Source: Thiocapsa sp. (GTDB lineage: Bacteria > Pseudomonadota > Gammaproteobacteria > Chromatiales > Chromatiaceae). From it: 64,000 bases of DNA. Shown here piece after piece: positions 9,564 through 19,246 of this stretch (the first letter of the stretch is position 1; each line of letters begins with the position of its first letter). The DNA is taken from positions 3,352,001-3,416,000 of the forward strand of contig NZ_CP073760.1 in the NCBI RefSeq assembly GCF_018399035.1. Reading direction: 5' to 3'. Below the pieces are notes generated by a model. The model was not told the origin of the DNA. It made no database searches and saw nothing but the letters and a program-made list of their open reading frames with translations. The translations under genes were made by a program, and so were the position numbers.

Positions 9564-11861
9564 GTGACGACGGCAGACGATCAGCCGGTCACCGATGCCG
9601 GTAACCCGTTCGAGATTCCCGACGAGGAGCTGCGCACGCGCGCGCTGCTCGCGCTGCGGCAGGGTCGCTTCGATCTGGCCGAAAAACTCCTTGTGGACAA
9701 GGACGTCGACCAAGCCGCACTGGTGGAGAGCCTGCGTATTTATCAAGCCGAGCTCGAGATCCAGAACGAGGAGCTTCAGCGCAGCTACCATCAGACCCAG
9801 GGTGCCTTGAGTCGCTTCATGGCCTTCTTCGACAGCCTGCCCATGCCCGAGCTTGTCGTCGACGGACAGGGGCTCGTCAAGGAGGCCAACGAGGAGGCAC
9901 GGCGTCTCTTCGGGCTGCGCGACACCGCCTTCCATCAGTACTTCTTTGTCCGTCTGATCGACGAGCCCGACCGAGCACCGGCCATTTACGCGCTCTCGCA
10001 TCTGCGCCGGGACGAGCCGATCGATCTGCGCGAAGTGCGGTTTCGGACCAAACGCAACGAGGTCTTCATCGGCGATCTGCACATGGTTGCGCTGCCGACC
10101 GAGGAGGATGAAGGGCGGCGCGTCCTCTGTGCCGTCGTCGACCGCACCGAGGCCGTCCTGCAACGCGAGGCATTGCGCGAGAGTCGCGAGCGCTATCGGG
10201 TCATCGCCGAGTTCAGCTCGGATTGGGAATACTGGATCGGGCCGGACGGGCAGTATCGCTATGTTTCGCCGGCCTGCACCCACCTCACCGGCCATCCGTC
10301 GGCGGCATTCGTCGCCGATGCGGATCTCTTCGGCCGCCTGCTGCATCCGGACGATCGCCACCTCTGGGAGCAACACCTCGGGGCCCATCTCGCCGACGAG
10401 TCGGGCGGTATCCTGCCGCTCGAGCTGCGGATCCGCCACCTCGATGGCCATGTACATTGGATCGAACATTCCTGTACCCCCGTCTTCGGCGAATCGGGGG
10501 GGTTTCTGGGGCGCCGAGGCGTGAATCGCGACATCACCGAGCTGAAGCGCTCGCGCGAGCAGCTGCACTTTCTCGCCCAGCATGACGCCCTCACGGGACT
10601 CCCGAACCGGACCCTGTTTCGCCAGCGCTTGGAGGAGGCGATCCCCCGCACGATCCGACGCGGCGGCGAGACGGCACTCCTCTTTCTGGACTTGGACCGG
10701 TTCAAAACCGTCAACGACACCCTCGGGCACCCGGTCGGCGACCTCCTGCTCAAGCAGGTCGCCGCGCGCTTGACGCAAGCCGTGCGGGCGAGCGATACCG
10801 TCGCACGCTTGGGGGGCGACGAATTCGTCGTCATCTCCGAGGACGTTCAAGAGCCCAACGACGCGGCGATCCTGGCAAGACGCCTGCTCGAACTCTTCGC
10901 GACACCCTTCGAGGTCGAGGGCCGCGAGCTCTTCCTCAGCTTGAGTATCGGCATCGGCATTTATCCGCTCGACGGAGCCGATGCCGACACCCTGATCCGC
11001 CATGCCGATATCGCCATGTATCGCGCCAAGTCGGCCGGGCGCAACGGCTTCCGATTCTTCGATCCGGAGATGTCGGAAGGTGCCGCGGAGCGCCTGCGCC
11101 TGGAGCAGGAGCTGCGCAGCGCGCTCCCGCGCGGCGAGCTGATGCTCGAATATCAACCCCAGGTCGGCCTGCCCGACGGCGAGCTGTGCGGCGTCGAGGT
11201 CTTGTGCCGCTGGAACCATCCGAGGCTGGGCCTCTTGTCTCCTGCCCAATTTCTCCCGTTGGCGAACGAGATCGGGCTGATCGATCAACTGGATCACTGG
11301 GTCCTCGAGCACGCCTGTGCACAGGTGGCCACCTGGGATCGCGGTGGATTTTCGGTACCACGACTCGCCGTCAATCTCTCCGTGCACAGGATTCAGGGCG
11401 ACGACGTGCCGGAGCAGATCGAAGCGATCCTGGCGCGAACGGGTCTCGACCCGCGGCGTCTGGAGCTGGAGCTGACCGAGGCATCGATCATGGGGCGGCC
11501 CACGCGCACGATCGCCACTCTGGAGCAGCTCGGCGGGCTCGGCATCGGTCTGGCGGTGGACGACTTCGGTACCGGCTGCTCGTCGCTGGCCTGCATCAAG
11601 CAGGTCGCGATTCGACGTCTGAAGATCGACCGCTCCTTCATCGAGCGACTGATGACCGGGAGCGACGATGAAGCCATCGTGCACGCCGTCATCGGTCTGG
11701 CACGCAGTCTCGGCCTGGCCGTTCTCGCCGAAGGCGTCGAAACAGCCGCGCAAGCCGGGCTTCTGATCCGCGAGGGCTGCGACGAGGCGCAGGGCTATTT
11801 CTTCGGCAAAGCGGTCGGACCGGAGGAGCTCGCCTCGCGGTATTGCTCGGGAAAGACTTAG
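9564..11861 (+). CDS. PAS-PAS-GGDEF-EAL cyclic-di-GMP protein
   Basis: Starting at GTG 9564, 4 bases after the previous stop, the product has 765 residues. Order: an N-terminal helical region with a NEELQ coil (about 50-70) like that of the upstream gene, two PAS domains (about 80-340), a GGDEF domain with an intact active site (LGGDEF) and an EAL domain. The EAL signature reads EVL (GVEVLCRWNHP), while DDFGTG and the downstream LKIDRSFI are kept. It could both make and break c-di-GMP; the EVL variant occurs in active phosphodiesterases, so activity cannot be excluded. Coupling to CheB-CheR suggests methylation signalling feeding c-di-GMP output. Confidence 0.9.
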   Translation: MTTADDQPVTDAGNPFEIPDEELRTRALLALRQGRFDLAEKLLVDKDVDQAALVESLRIYQAELEIQNEELQRSYHQTQGALSRFMAFFDSLPMPELVVDGQGLVKEANEEARRLFGLRDTAFHQYFFVRLIDEPDRAPAIYALSHLRRDEPIDLREVRFRTKRNEVFIGDLHMVALPTEEDEGRRVLCAVVDRTEAVLQREALRESRERYRVIAEFSSDWEYWIGPDGQYRYVSPACTHLTGHPSAAFVADADLFGRLLHPDDRHLWEQHLGAHLADESGGILPLELRIRHLDGHVHWIEHSCTPVFGESGGFLGRRGVNRDITELKRSREQLHFLAQHDALTGLPNRTLFRQRLEEAIPRTIRRGGETALLFLDLDRFKTVNDTLGHPVGDLLLKQVAARLTQAVRASDTVARLGGDEFVVISEDVQEPNDAAILARRLLELFATPFEVEGRELFLSLSIGIGIYPLDGADADTLIRHADIAMYRAKSAGRNGFRFFDPEMSEGAAERLRLEQELRSALPRGELMLEYQPQVGLPDGELCGVEVLCRWNHPRLGLLSPAQFLPLANEIGLIDQLDHWVLEHACAQVATWDRGGFSVPRLAVNLSVHRIQGDDVPEQIEAILARTGLDPRRLELELTEASIMGRPTRTIATLEQLGGLGIGLAVDDFGTGCSSLACIKQVAIRRLKIDRSFIERLMTGSDDEAIVHAVIGLARSLGLAVLAEGVETAAQAGLLIREGCDEAQGYFFGKAVGPEELASRYCSGKT

Positions 11862-11941
11862 GCGAACGTCCGCGCTTGCGGGTCCGTCAAACCGAGCGCG
11901 TCGCATGGGCACGAACCCATCGATCCGTGTGTCGATATCGA

Positions 11942-12601
11942 TCAGAGCCTATCGCCCGACCCGCTCGATGCCCGCACCTCTTCATCGCCTTCGGAGACCG
12001 AGAAGACCGATCCCGCCGTCACCGCAAGCCAAAGCGACTCCCCGTTCTTGCGCTTCATATCCAGCATTAGGGTCCGCGGTAATTGGCGGACATGCCGGGT
12101 GATCACATCCATGACCCAGCCGTGGGTCATGGCGAGGACGCGCTCCCCCGCATGCCGTCGTCCAATCTCATGCAGGGCCGCGACGATCCGGTCGGCGAAC
12201 TGATCCGACGGCTCTCCTTCGTCGAAATGGCAGGCAGGGTCTCTGCGCATGATGTCCGCATGCAGGCCGGGGTGCAGTACGGACAGATCCTGCTTGGTCA
12301 TCCCCTGAACGCGGCCGAAGTTCCGTTCCTTCAAACCTTCGGAGTGGATCGGGGAGGGGAGCCCCAAGACCTCGGCGATGATCCGCGCGGTCTCCGACGC
12401 CCTGCTCAGGGGGCTCGTCCAAACCTGCGCAAAGCCGGCGTCCTTGAAGGCATCGGCCATCTCGAAGGCCTGTTTCCGGCCGTTGGCGTTGAGTGGAACA
12501 TCGATCCAGCCCTGCAGGACACCGGCGATGTTCCAGTCCGTTTCCCCGTGACGGGTCACGCAGATCGTCGTCGGGGCATGCGCGGCATGTGTGTCGGTCA
12601 T
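11942..12601 (-). CDS. Histidine phosphatase family protein (phosphoglycerate mutase-like)
   Basis: This 219-residue protein has the catalytic TRHGETDWN near residue 15 and the second histidine in MTHGWVMD. SPLSRASETA and LKERNFGRVQG are typical of the GpmB/CobC-like branch. The substrate is unknown (phosphosugar, phosphoserine or nucleotide phosphates are all possible). The frame is open upstream to 12778, but that extension reads Leu-Ser and Thr runs from the hexamer repeat, so ATG 12601 is taken. It is divergent from phoU across a 266-base gap containing the hexamer element. Confidence 0.85.
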   Translation of the reverse strand: MTDTHAAHAPTTICVTRHGETDWNIAGVLQGWIDVPLNANGRKQAFEMADAFKDAGFAQVWTSPLSRASETARIIAEVLGLPSPIHSEGLKERNFGRVQGMTKQDLSVLHPGLHADIMRRDPACHFDEGEPSDQFADRIVAALHEIGRRHAGERVLAMTHGWVMDVITRHVRQLPRTLMLDMKRKNGESLWLAVTAGSVFSVSEGDEEVRASSGSGDRL

Positions 12602-12654
12602 GAGGTCATGTCGGGTGGCGTGTTGGATTCCGAGTAACGTGTCAGAAATAAGTC

Positions 12655-12773
12655 GAGCACCGAATAAAATCGTTGTCGTTGTCGTTGTCGTTGTCGATTG
12701 CGACAACGACAACGACAACAACCGTGGCAAAGGTATTCTCGCGTCGAGTTGTCTTACTTGTTTTTGAGCTGCT
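12655..12773 (-). repeat. GTTGTC-hexamer intergenic element (copy 2, inverted)
   Basis: GAGCACCGAAT, a GTTGTC run, GATTG, and then a GACAAC run form a long imperfect hairpin, followed by AACCGTGGCAAAGG…CGTCGAGTTGTCTTACTT. The two flanks match those of copy 62024-62136 in the same order, so the element is about 115 bp, longer than the microsatellite core. Confidence 0.75.
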
Positions 12774-12867
12774 CCCAATCTAGGCGGGCCGACGACCTTA
12801 TGTTATACCCGTCGCCGAAGCCATCGGGCTTTCGACAGCATCGACACAAGAGACAGGGGACGACGGG

Positions 12868-13533
12868 ATGAGCGAGAACATCAATCTGGTGCAGCGCCGG
12901 CGCGCGCAGCTCCAGAACGCGGTCGGCGACTTGGGAAAGCTGGTCATCGACGCCTTGAACCAATCCGTGACCTGCCTGAGCCGACACGACCTCGAGCTGG
13001 CCGAGCGCATCATCGAAGGGGACACGCAGATCAATCAGCAGCGGCGTGTGCTCGAGCAGGAATGTCTGGTGACGCTGGCCGCCTACAAACCGGCCGGCGC
13101 CGATCTGCGCGCCATCGGGGCCTGCATGGAGCTGGTCTCGGAGCTCGAGCGTATCGGGGATTATGCCGCGGATGTCGCACGTATCCTGCGCAGAGCCGGA
13201 GAAACGCGGTTTCCGAGCGAGTCGGTCGAGGCGATTGTCGAGGTCGCCGCGGATGCGATCGCCATGCTCGGCGAGACGCTGGACGCCTTCACCTGCGGGA
13301 GCGACGAGCAGAGTGCCCGGGCAAGCATCGCGCGCGAGGATCAGGTCGACCGCAACGAGCAGGCGGTGATCGAGCGGGTGCTGACGATGATGCGTGCCGA
13401 TCCGGATTTCGCCACGACCGGGACCTATTTGCTGTGGATCGTCCACAACTACGAGCGGGTTGCCGATCGGGCGACCAACGTGGCCGAGCGGGCGGTCTAT
13501 GTTGCCTGCGGGGAGACACCCGAGCTGGGCTAA
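12868..13533 (+). CDS. phoU: Phosphate-signalling protein PhoU
   Basis: This 221-residue all-helical protein has the duplicated PhoU three-helix bundle. The metal-binding signatures appear as ELERIGDYAADVA (first repeat) and NYERVADRATNVAE (second repeat). PhoU represses the PhoR/PhoB phosphate response when the Pst transporter is saturated. Here it stands alone, without pstSCAB or phoRB. Its TAA stop (13531-13533) is the first three bases of a dispersed repeat, so insertion of the repeat may have reset the 3' end. Confidence 0.93.
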   Translation: MSENINLVQRRRAQLQNAVGDLGKLVIDALNQSVTCLSRHDLELAERIIEGDTQINQQRRVLEQECLVTLAAYKPAGADLRAIGACMELVSELERIGDYAADVARILRRAGETRFPSESVEAIVEVAADAIAMLGETLDAFTCGSDEQSARASIAREDQVDRNEQAVIERVLTMMRADPDFATTGTYLLWIVHNYERVADRATNVAERAVYVACGETPELG

Positions 13534-13721
13534 ACCGCGCCCGGCGCGGTATGCGTCATGTGTTGGATGGCTTGGCCGCGCCGGCTCCGACGACTGTCGG
13601 AGCCGGCGCGGTTTAAAGTACTAAAAATCTTAAATTCTAAACCGCGTCTCACTGGGATCAAGGAGATCTCCGAAGCTAAACGAACAATGAAAACGACGCA
13701 TGTCGCTCTGGACGCGGTTTA
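13531..13721. repeat. Paired dispersed repeat (copy 2), overlapping the phoU stop
   Basis: It starts with TAAACCGCGCCC, whose TAA ends phoU, and finishes with GACGCGGTTTA. The left module ends in a perfect stem (13576-13611). The right module is the GATCAAGGAGATCTCC subtype, also found at 54235-54318. Confidence 0.85.
13576..13611. terminator. Perfect 16-bp hairpin within the repeat, possible terminator
   Basis: CCGCGCCGGCTCCGAC and its exact complement flank a GACT loop directly downstream of phoU. No long T run follows (GTTTAAAG), so it is not a classical intrinsic terminator. It could block 3' exonucleases, or stop convergent transcripts from phoU and the SPOR/argS operon on the other strand. 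Confidence 0.45.
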
Positions 13722-13771
13722 GGTCGGCACGCGACGTCGCGACCGGCACCCGGTGGCGGCCGTCGTCGGGC

Positions 13772-14389
13772 TCACTTGATCGGGATCGTCATCGCATCCT
13801 TGCCGTTGCGTTTGAGCAGACCGCGCACCTTGTCGAGGGCGGCCTGATCGGCATAGGGGCCGGTGCGGACACGATGAAAGGTCTCCCCGCTCGGGATGGT
13901 CGCCACCTCCACCCGACTGGAGATGCCGAGGAGTGCAAGCTCCGCCTTGAGTCGCTCGGCATCGCTCGCACGCTTGAAGGATCCGACCTGAACCAGGAAG
14001 CCCTTGCCGGTCGTCGAGGTCGGCACTGCCGGGGCCGTGACCGCCGCGGGCTGCACCGACTCGACCGCGGTCCGTGGCTCGACCGCGGTTCGCGGCTCGG
14101 GACGCGGGGCTGCGGGTGGGGGTGGTGGCGGGGGCGCGATATCGACCTCGGTATCGCGCAACAGGTTGGGAAACTCGAAGCTCGGAGGCGCCGCCGCCGG
14201 CCGCTCCACCTTGGCCGGCAAAGCCGCGGGCGGTGTCTGCATCGCGTCCGGGTTCTGGGTCCAATAGAGACCGACTCCGAAGGCGCCCAGCATGCCCCCG
14301 AGCAGGAACGACCACAGACAGGAAGAACCCTGTTTGCCGCGCCGCGGCGTCGCCCGCGCGAGGCTGGCCCGCCGATAATCCTTGCTCAT
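13772..14389 (-). CDS. SPOR-domain cell-division-type protein
   Basis: The protein has 205 residues: a basic N-terminus, one transmembrane helix (about 23-43), a proline-rich linker with a PPPPPPP run (about 87-93), and a C-terminal SPOR domain (about 128-205; FLVQVGSFKRASDAERLKAE). SPOR domains bind denuded septal peptidoglycan in the periplasm, as in FtsN. The start lies 1 base after the argS stop, so the two genes are co-transcribed; an argS-SPOR pair is a common gammaproteobacterial arrangement. It is FtsN-like in layout, but the essential FtsN core motif was not identified, so no symbol is given. Confidence 0.88.
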   Translation of the reverse strand: MSKDYRRASLARATPRRGKQGSSCLWSFLLGGMLGAFGVGLYWTQNPDAMQTPPAALPAKVERPAAAPPSFEFPNLLRDTEVDIAPPPPPPPAAPRPEPRTAVEPRTAVESVQPAAVTAPAVPTSTTGKGFLVQVGSFKRASDAERLKAELALLGISSRVEVATIPSGETFHRVRTGPYADQAALDKVRGLLKRNGKDAMTIPIK

Positions 14390-14390
14390 C

Positions 14391-16163
14391 TCACATGGCC
14401 TCCGGGGCGGAGACGCCGAGCAGACCCAACCCGTTGCGCAGCACCTCGCGTACCGCCAGGATCAGCTTGATGCGTGCATCGCGCAGGGCCGCGTCACCGA
14501 CCAGGAACTGGTGAGCGTTGTAGTAGGTGTGCAGCTCGTTCGCCAGCTCGCGCAAATAATGGGTCAGCAGATGCGGCTCGGCCTTGAGCGCCGCCGCCTC
14601 GACCACCTCGGGATAACGCGCCAGGGTGCGTTGCAGCGCCAGCTCGTGCGACTCGGTCAAGCGCTCCAGATTCTCCACCCCCGTGCTCGGCTCCACCGGC
14701 ATGCCCTTCTCCGCGGCCTGCCGCAAGACGCTGCATACGCGGGCGTGGGCGTATTGGACGTAATAGACCGGGTTGTCGGAGGACTCGGACTTGGCCAGAT
14801 CCAGGTCGAAATCCAGATGCTGCTCGCAACGGCGCATGACGTAGAAGAAGCGCGCGGCATCGCGCCCGACCTCCTTGCGCAACTGACGCAGGGTCACGAA
14901 CTCGCCCGAGCGCGTCGACATCTGCGCCTTCTCGCCGCCGCGATAGAGGATCGCGAACTGCACCAAGAGCACCTCGAGGCGCTCGACATCGTCGCCCATC
15001 GCCTGGAGCGCCGCCTTCACACGCGGGACATAGCCGTGGTGATCCGCGCCCCAGATGTCGATGACGCGCTCGAAGCCGCGCTCGAGCTTGTCCATGTGAT
15101 AGGCGATGTCGGACGCAAAGTAGGTGCTCTGACCGTTCTCGCGCACCACCACCCGATCCTTCTCGTCGCCGAAGGCGCTGGAGCGGAACCAGAGTGCGCC
15201 GTTTTGCACGTAGACGTGACCGGCCTCGCGCAGGCGCTCGATCGCCCGGGTGACCGCGCCGCTCTCGGCGAGCGTGCGCTCCGAATACCACTCCTGATAC
15301 TCGACGCCAAAACCGGCAAGGTCATCGCGGATGTCGTCGAGGATGACGTTCAGCCCCAGCTCGAAGACATAGCGGTAGCGGTTGTCGCCGAGCAGCCGTT
15401 TCGCCGCGGCGATGACCCCGTCGATATGGGCCTCCTTATCGCCGCCGTCCTGTCCGTCGGGCAGCGCATCGGGCGGCAGGCCGGCAAAGACCGTGTCGGC
15501 ATCCACCCGATAGGCATCGCCGTGCTCGCGATGCAGCGTCGCGGCGATGTCCCAGACATAGTCCCCCTTGTAGCCGTTGCTCGGGAAGGTCAGCTCCTCG
15601 CCGCACAGCTCGAGATATCTCAGCCAGACGGAGCTGGCGAGGATGTCCATCTGTCGCCCGGCGTCGTTGACGTAATACTCGCGATGCACGTCGAACCCGA
15701 CCGCCGCGAGCAGATCGGCGACGACCGCGCCGTAGGCGGCCCCGCGGCCGTGCCCCACATGCAGGGGTCCGGTCGGATTGGCCGAGACGAACTCCACCTG
15801 CACGCGGCGCCCGGCGCCGATTCGGCTGAGCCCGAAGGCGGGGCCCGCGCTCAGGATCTCGGGGATCAGACGGCGATAGGCGTCCTCGGCCAGGAAGAAG
15901 TTGATGAAGCCGGGGCCGGCGATCTCCACGCGCGCGATCAGCGAGGAGGCGGGCAAGGCATCCACAAGACGTTGCGCGATCTCGCGCGGCTTGGCGCCGA
16001 GACGCTTGGCGAGCACCAACGCGATGTTGCTCGCGAAGTCGCCGTGAGAGGTGTCCTTGGTCCGGTCCACTTGGGGCTCGGGCAACTCGGCGGCGTCGCC
16101 CGCCGGCGCCTCGACGAGGCTCGCGAGGGCCGTGCGGATCAAATCGGTGATGGCCTGTTTCAT
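14391..16163 (-). CDS. argS: Arginyl-tRNA synthetase
   Basis: This class I synthetase of 590 residues has the HIGH motif as HVGH ([14 protein letters not shown]), an N-terminal Add1-type domain ([24 protein letters not shown]) and a degenerate KMSKS as QMSTRSG, which is normal for ArgRS. The C-terminal DALR anticodon-binding domain ends [20 protein letters not shown]. It charges tRNA-Arg in the cytoplasm. It is followed 1 base later by the SPOR gene. Confidence 0.96.
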   Translation of the reverse strand: MKQAITDLIRTALASLVEAPAGDAAELPEPQVDRTKDTSHGDFASNIALVLAKRLGAKPREIAQRLVDALPASSLIARVEIAGPGFINFFLAEDAYRRLIPEILSAGPAFGLSRIGAGRRVQVEFVSANPTGPLHVGHGRGAAYGAVVADLLAAVGFDVHREYYVNDAGRQMDILASSVWLRYLELCGEELTFPSNGYKGDYVWDIAATLHREHGDAYRVDADTVFAGLPPDALPDGQDGGDKEAHIDGVIAAAKRLLGDNRYRYVFELGLNVILDDIRDDLAGFGVEYQEWYSERTLAESGAVTRAIERLREAGHVYVQNGALWFRSSAFGDEKDRVVVRENGQSTYFASDIAYHMDKLERGFERVIDIWGADHHGYVPRVKAALQAMGDDVERLEVLLVQFAILYRGGEKAQMSTRSGEFVTLRQLRKEVGRDAARFFYVMRRCEQHLDFDLDLAKSESSDNPVYYVQYAHARVCSVLRQAAEKGMPVEPSTGVENLERLTESHELALQRTLARYPEVVEAAALKAEPHLLTHYLRELANELHTYYNAHQFLVGDAALRDARIKLILAVREVLRNGLGLLGVSAPEAM

Positions 16164-16461
16164 AGGTGCTTCATTGGGTTTCGGTCGGGTCTGCAGGCAA
16201 AAGAGCCTGCAAGGCAGGTGGCGTGCCGCGAGGGTACGCGTCGTCAGGGCGCTAGAATAACCGAATCAGACCCTCGGAGGGATCGACCGGGCTAGCCTTG
16301 TTCGCAAGACCGGCCGGTAGGGTGGGCGAGCGAGAGCGAAGTCCGCCGATGGCTGCACCGGGGTTGGTGGACTGCGCTGCGCTTGTCCCTTCCGATTCGA
16401 TCGGGGTGTCGCCGTGCGCACCTGGACACCTCCGACGATCCGAGCGCCGGAACGCGCCCGC
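16164..16461. other. Intergenic region between argS and ureC, no gene seen
   Basis: These 298 bases hold no supported gene. The stretch 16321-16355 (GTGGGCGAGCGAGAGCGAAG) resembles a short motif near 3450 (TTCGCTCTCGCTCG, opposite strand). The argS promoter should lie at its left end, and the end of the urease transcript at its right end. Confidence 0.4.
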
Positions 16462-18165
16462 TCAGAACAAAAAATACCGCTGAGCGAGCGGCAGCACCCC
16501 GGCAGGCTCGCAGGTCAACAGCTGGCCGTCGGCCCGGACCTGGTAGGTCTGCGGGTCCACCTCGATGGTCGGCTGATAGTCGTTGTGGATCATGTTGGAC
16601 TTGCGCACCAGTCGACTGTCGCGGGTGACCCCGACCAGGCGCTTGAGGTCCAGACGCTGCGGCTCGCCGGCCTCCAAGGCCCATTGCGAGAGGAACGTCA
16701 TACAGGTGGCGCTCAAGGCACCGCCGAAGGCACCGAACATGGGTCGATAGTGGACCGGCTGGGGTGTGGGGATGGAGGCGTTGGGATCGCCCATCGCGGC
16801 CGCCGCAATCAGACCGCCCTTGATGATGAGACTGGGTTTGGCCCCGAAGAAGGCGGGCCGCCAGAGCACCAGATCCGCGAGCTTGCCGACCTCCACCGAG
16901 CCGACCTCATGCGCGATGCCGTGGGTGATCGCCGGGTTGATGGTGTATTTGGCGATGTAGCGTTTGGCGCGGAAGTTGTCGTGCTCGGCCGGATCGCCGG
17001 GCAGCGAGCCACGCTGGACCTTCATCTTATGCGCGGTTTGCCAGGTGCGGCAGATGACCTCGCCGACGCGGCCCATCGCCTGGGAGTCCGAGGCGATCAT
17101 CGAGAAAGCGCCCAGATCGTGCAGGATGTCCTCGGCCGCGATGGTTTCCCGACGGATGCGCGACTCGGCAAAGGCGACGTCTTCCGGGATCGACGGGGAC
17201 AGGTGATGGCAGACCATCAGCATGTCCAGATGCTCGTCGACCGTATTGACCGTGTAGGGTCGGGTCGGATTGGTCGAGGACGGCAGCACGTTCGGCAGGC
17301 CCGCGGCCTTGATGATGTCCGGGGCATGGCCGCCGCCCGCGCCCTCGGTGTGATAGGTGTGGATGCAGCGGTCCTTGAAGGCGGCGATGGTGTCCTCGAC
17401 GAAGCCGGACTCGTTGAGCGTGTCGGTGTGGATCGCGACCTGCACGTCCATCTTCTCGGCAACCCCCAGACAACAGTCGATCGCGGCCGGTGTCGTGCCC
17501 CAATCCTCGTGTAGTTTGAGCCCCATGGCGCCGGCACGCACCTGCTCCTCCAAGGCATTCGGCAGACTGCCGTTGCCTTTGCCGAGGAACCCGAGGTTGA
17601 CCGGCAGGGCCTCGGCGGCCTGGAGCATCCGCCGGATATTCCAGGGCCCGGGCGTACAGGTCGTGGCATTGGTGCCGGTCGCCGGCCCGGTACCGCCGCC
17701 CAGCATGGTGGTGACGCCGGACATCAGCGCCTCTTCGATCTGCTGCGGGCAGATGAAGTGGATATGGGCGTCGATGCCGCCGGCTGTGATGATCTGACCC
17801 TCGCCGGCAATGACCTCGGTTCCCGGCCCGATCAGGATGTCCACGCCGGCCTGGGTGTCCGGATTGCCGGCCTTGCCGATCCCGACGATACGGCCCTTCT
17901 TGATGCCGATATCGGCTTTGACGATGCCCCAATGATCCAGGATCAGGGCATTGGTGATGACCAGATCCACCACCTCGTCGGCCTGGCGCTGGCACTGACC
18001 CATCCCGTCGCGGATGACCTTGCCGCCGCCGAACGTCACTTCGTCGCCGTAACAGGTGCGATCCTCCTCGACCTGGATGAAGAGCTCGGTGTCGCCCAGA
18101 CGCACCCGATCCCCGACGGTCGGGCCGTACATGGAGGCATAGGCCGCCCTGCTGATCGTACTCAT
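16462..18165 (-). CDS. ureC: Urease alpha subunit
   Basis: The catalytic subunit has 567 residues, the normal length. It shows the nickel-binding HIHF near residue 135, the carbamylated lysine in [19 protein letters not shown] and the flap histidine in the segment MVCHHLS. It hydrolyses urea to ammonia and carbamate. Its ATG overlaps the ureB stop by 4 bases (18162-18165), so the two are coupled. Gene order on this strand is ureD-ureA-ureB-ureC. No ureE, ureF or ureG follows; argS comes next. Confidence 0.97.
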   Translation of the reverse strand: MSTISRAAYASMYGPTVGDRVRLGDTELFIQVEEDRTCYGDEVTFGGGKVIRDGMGQCQRQADEVVDLVITNALILDHWGIVKADIGIKKGRIVGIGKAGNPDTQAGVDILIGPGTEVIAGEGQIITAGGIDAHIHFICPQQIEEALMSGVTTMLGGGTGPATGTNATTCTPGPWNIRRMLQAAEALPVNLGFLGKGNGSLPNALEEQVRAGAMGLKLHEDWGTTPAAIDCCLGVAEKMDVQVAIHTDTLNESGFVEDTIAAFKDRCIHTYHTEGAGGGHAPDIIKAAGLPNVLPSSTNPTRPYTVNTVDEHLDMLMVCHHLSPSIPEDVAFAESRIRRETIAAEDILHDLGAFSMIASDSQAMGRVGEVICRTWQTAHKMKVQRGSLPGDPAEHDNFRAKRYIAKYTINPAITHGIAHEVGSVEVGKLADLVLWRPAFFGAKPSLIIKGGLIAAAAMGDPNASIPTPQPVHYRPMFGAFGGALSATCMTFLSQWALEAGEPQRLDLKRLVGVTRDSRLVRKSNMIHNDYQPTIEVDPQTYQVRADGQLLTCEPAGVLPLAQRYFLF

Positions 18166-18482
18166 GGCTGATCTCCGTCGAGCGCGCCCATCACCCGGGC
18201 GTTGAAGCCGTAGACGACGCGGTCGCCGGCATAGGGTACCAGGGTCACGGTGCGGGACTGACCGGGCTCGAAGCGCACGGCGGTACCGGCGGGGATGTCG
18301 AGCCGCCGACCGCGGGTCTGCTCCCGATCGAAGGCGAGTGCGGCGTTGGTCTCGTAGAAGTGGTAGTGCGAGCCGACCTGGATCGGACGGTCACCGGTAT
18401 TGGCGACCTTGATGGTCAGTCCGGGCCGGCCGGCGTTCAGCTCGATGTCGCCCGGAACCGTGATGATCTCACCTGGAATCAT
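18162..18482 (-). CDS. ureB: Urease beta subunit
   Basis: This 106-residue protein begins [20 protein letters not shown] and contains [15 protein letters not shown] and AVRFEPGQ, all diagnostic of the urease beta chain. It packs against UreC in the trimer of UreABC protomers. It is separated from ureA by 211 bases that are nearly filled by a dispersed repeat, unlike the usual tight ureAB spacing. Confidence 0.96.
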   Translation of the reverse strand: MIPGEIITVPGDIELNAGRPGLTIKVANTGDRPIQVGSHYHFYETNAALAFDREQTRGRRLDIPAGTAVRFEPGQSRTVTLVPYAGDRVVYGFNARVMGALDGDQP

Positions 18483-18498
18483 GAGCCTACTCCTGCAC

Positions 18499-18693
18499 TA
18501 AACCGCGCCCGGTGCGGCATGCGTCGTTTGTTGGATGGGCGTTGGCCGCGCCGGCTCCGACAGCTTCGGAGCTGGCGCGGTTTAGGTCATCAAATCCGAA
18601 AAACACATGAACCGCGTCGGCTACGACGGCAACCAGTCGCGTCAAGGTCGATCCCGAACACGGACGAGGCATGTCCCTCCGAGACGCGGTTCA
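18499..18693. repeat. Paired dispersed repeat (copy 3) between ureA and ureB
   Basis: It begins TAAACCGCGCCC and ends GAGACGCGGTTCA, abutting the ureA TGA. The left module has a near-perfect stem (CCGCGCCGGCTCCGA / TCGGAGCTGGCGCGG). The right module belongs to a third, more diverged subtype. It lies within a polycistronic unit, so the mRNA must carry this structure. Confidence 0.82.
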
Positions 18694-18996
18694 TCAGCCG
18701 ATCGGATCGTGGACCGTGACCAGCTTGGTCCCGTCCGGGAAGGTCGCTTCCACCTGGATGTCGTCGATCATCTCGGGGATACCGTCCATGACATCCTCGC
18801 GGGTCAAGAGGGTGCGCCCGTAATCCATCAACTCGGCCACGGTGCGGCCGTCGCGCGCGCCCTCGAGGATCGCACAGCTGATGTAGGCGATCGCCTCGGG
18901 ATAGTTCAGCCGCACGCCCCTCGCCTTGCGGCGCTCGGCGAGCAGGCCCGCCGTGAAGAGCAGCAGCTTATCCTTCTCTCGTGGGCTAAGGTCCAT
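18694..18996 (-). CDS. ureA: Urease gamma subunit
   Basis: This 100-residue protein starts [14 protein letters not shown] and has [20 protein letters not shown] and [17 protein letters not shown], the standard UreA signatures and length. CAGGAG lies 7 bases before the ATG. A 250-base gap separates it from ureD upstream; no gene was found in that gap, which may hold a separate ureABC promoter. Confidence 0.96.
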   Translation of the reverse strand: MDLSPREKDKLLLFTAGLLAERRKARGVRLNYPEAIAYISCAILEGARDGRTVAELMDYGRTLLTREDVMDGIPEMIDDIQVEATFPDGTKLVTVHDPIG

Positions 18997-19246
18997 GATC
19001 GGCTCCTGGTCGTCGCTGTCTGTAGACGCAATGATAGCCCGACAGGGGAATGAATCCGCGTCTGAAGCGTTACGCGCCGTCGTTTGCCGCGATCACGGCC
19101 CGCTCGGGCCGACGGGCATGGTCGCGGATTTGGCGCAATACAACCATTTCATTCTATTCGAAAGCGCGTCCGCCGTGGCGCGGATCGACTCATGCAATGT
19201 CGGTGTCGGGTACGGACCGCGCGGGGAAGATCCGGCAGGAGGCGGT

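Noticed and set aside
12602-12778. N-terminal extension of the histidine phosphatase with Leu-Ser and poly-Thr runs
   Set aside because: The runs are translation of the GTTGTC hexamer element; a six-base unit would not change frame, and family similarity begins at ATG 12601.
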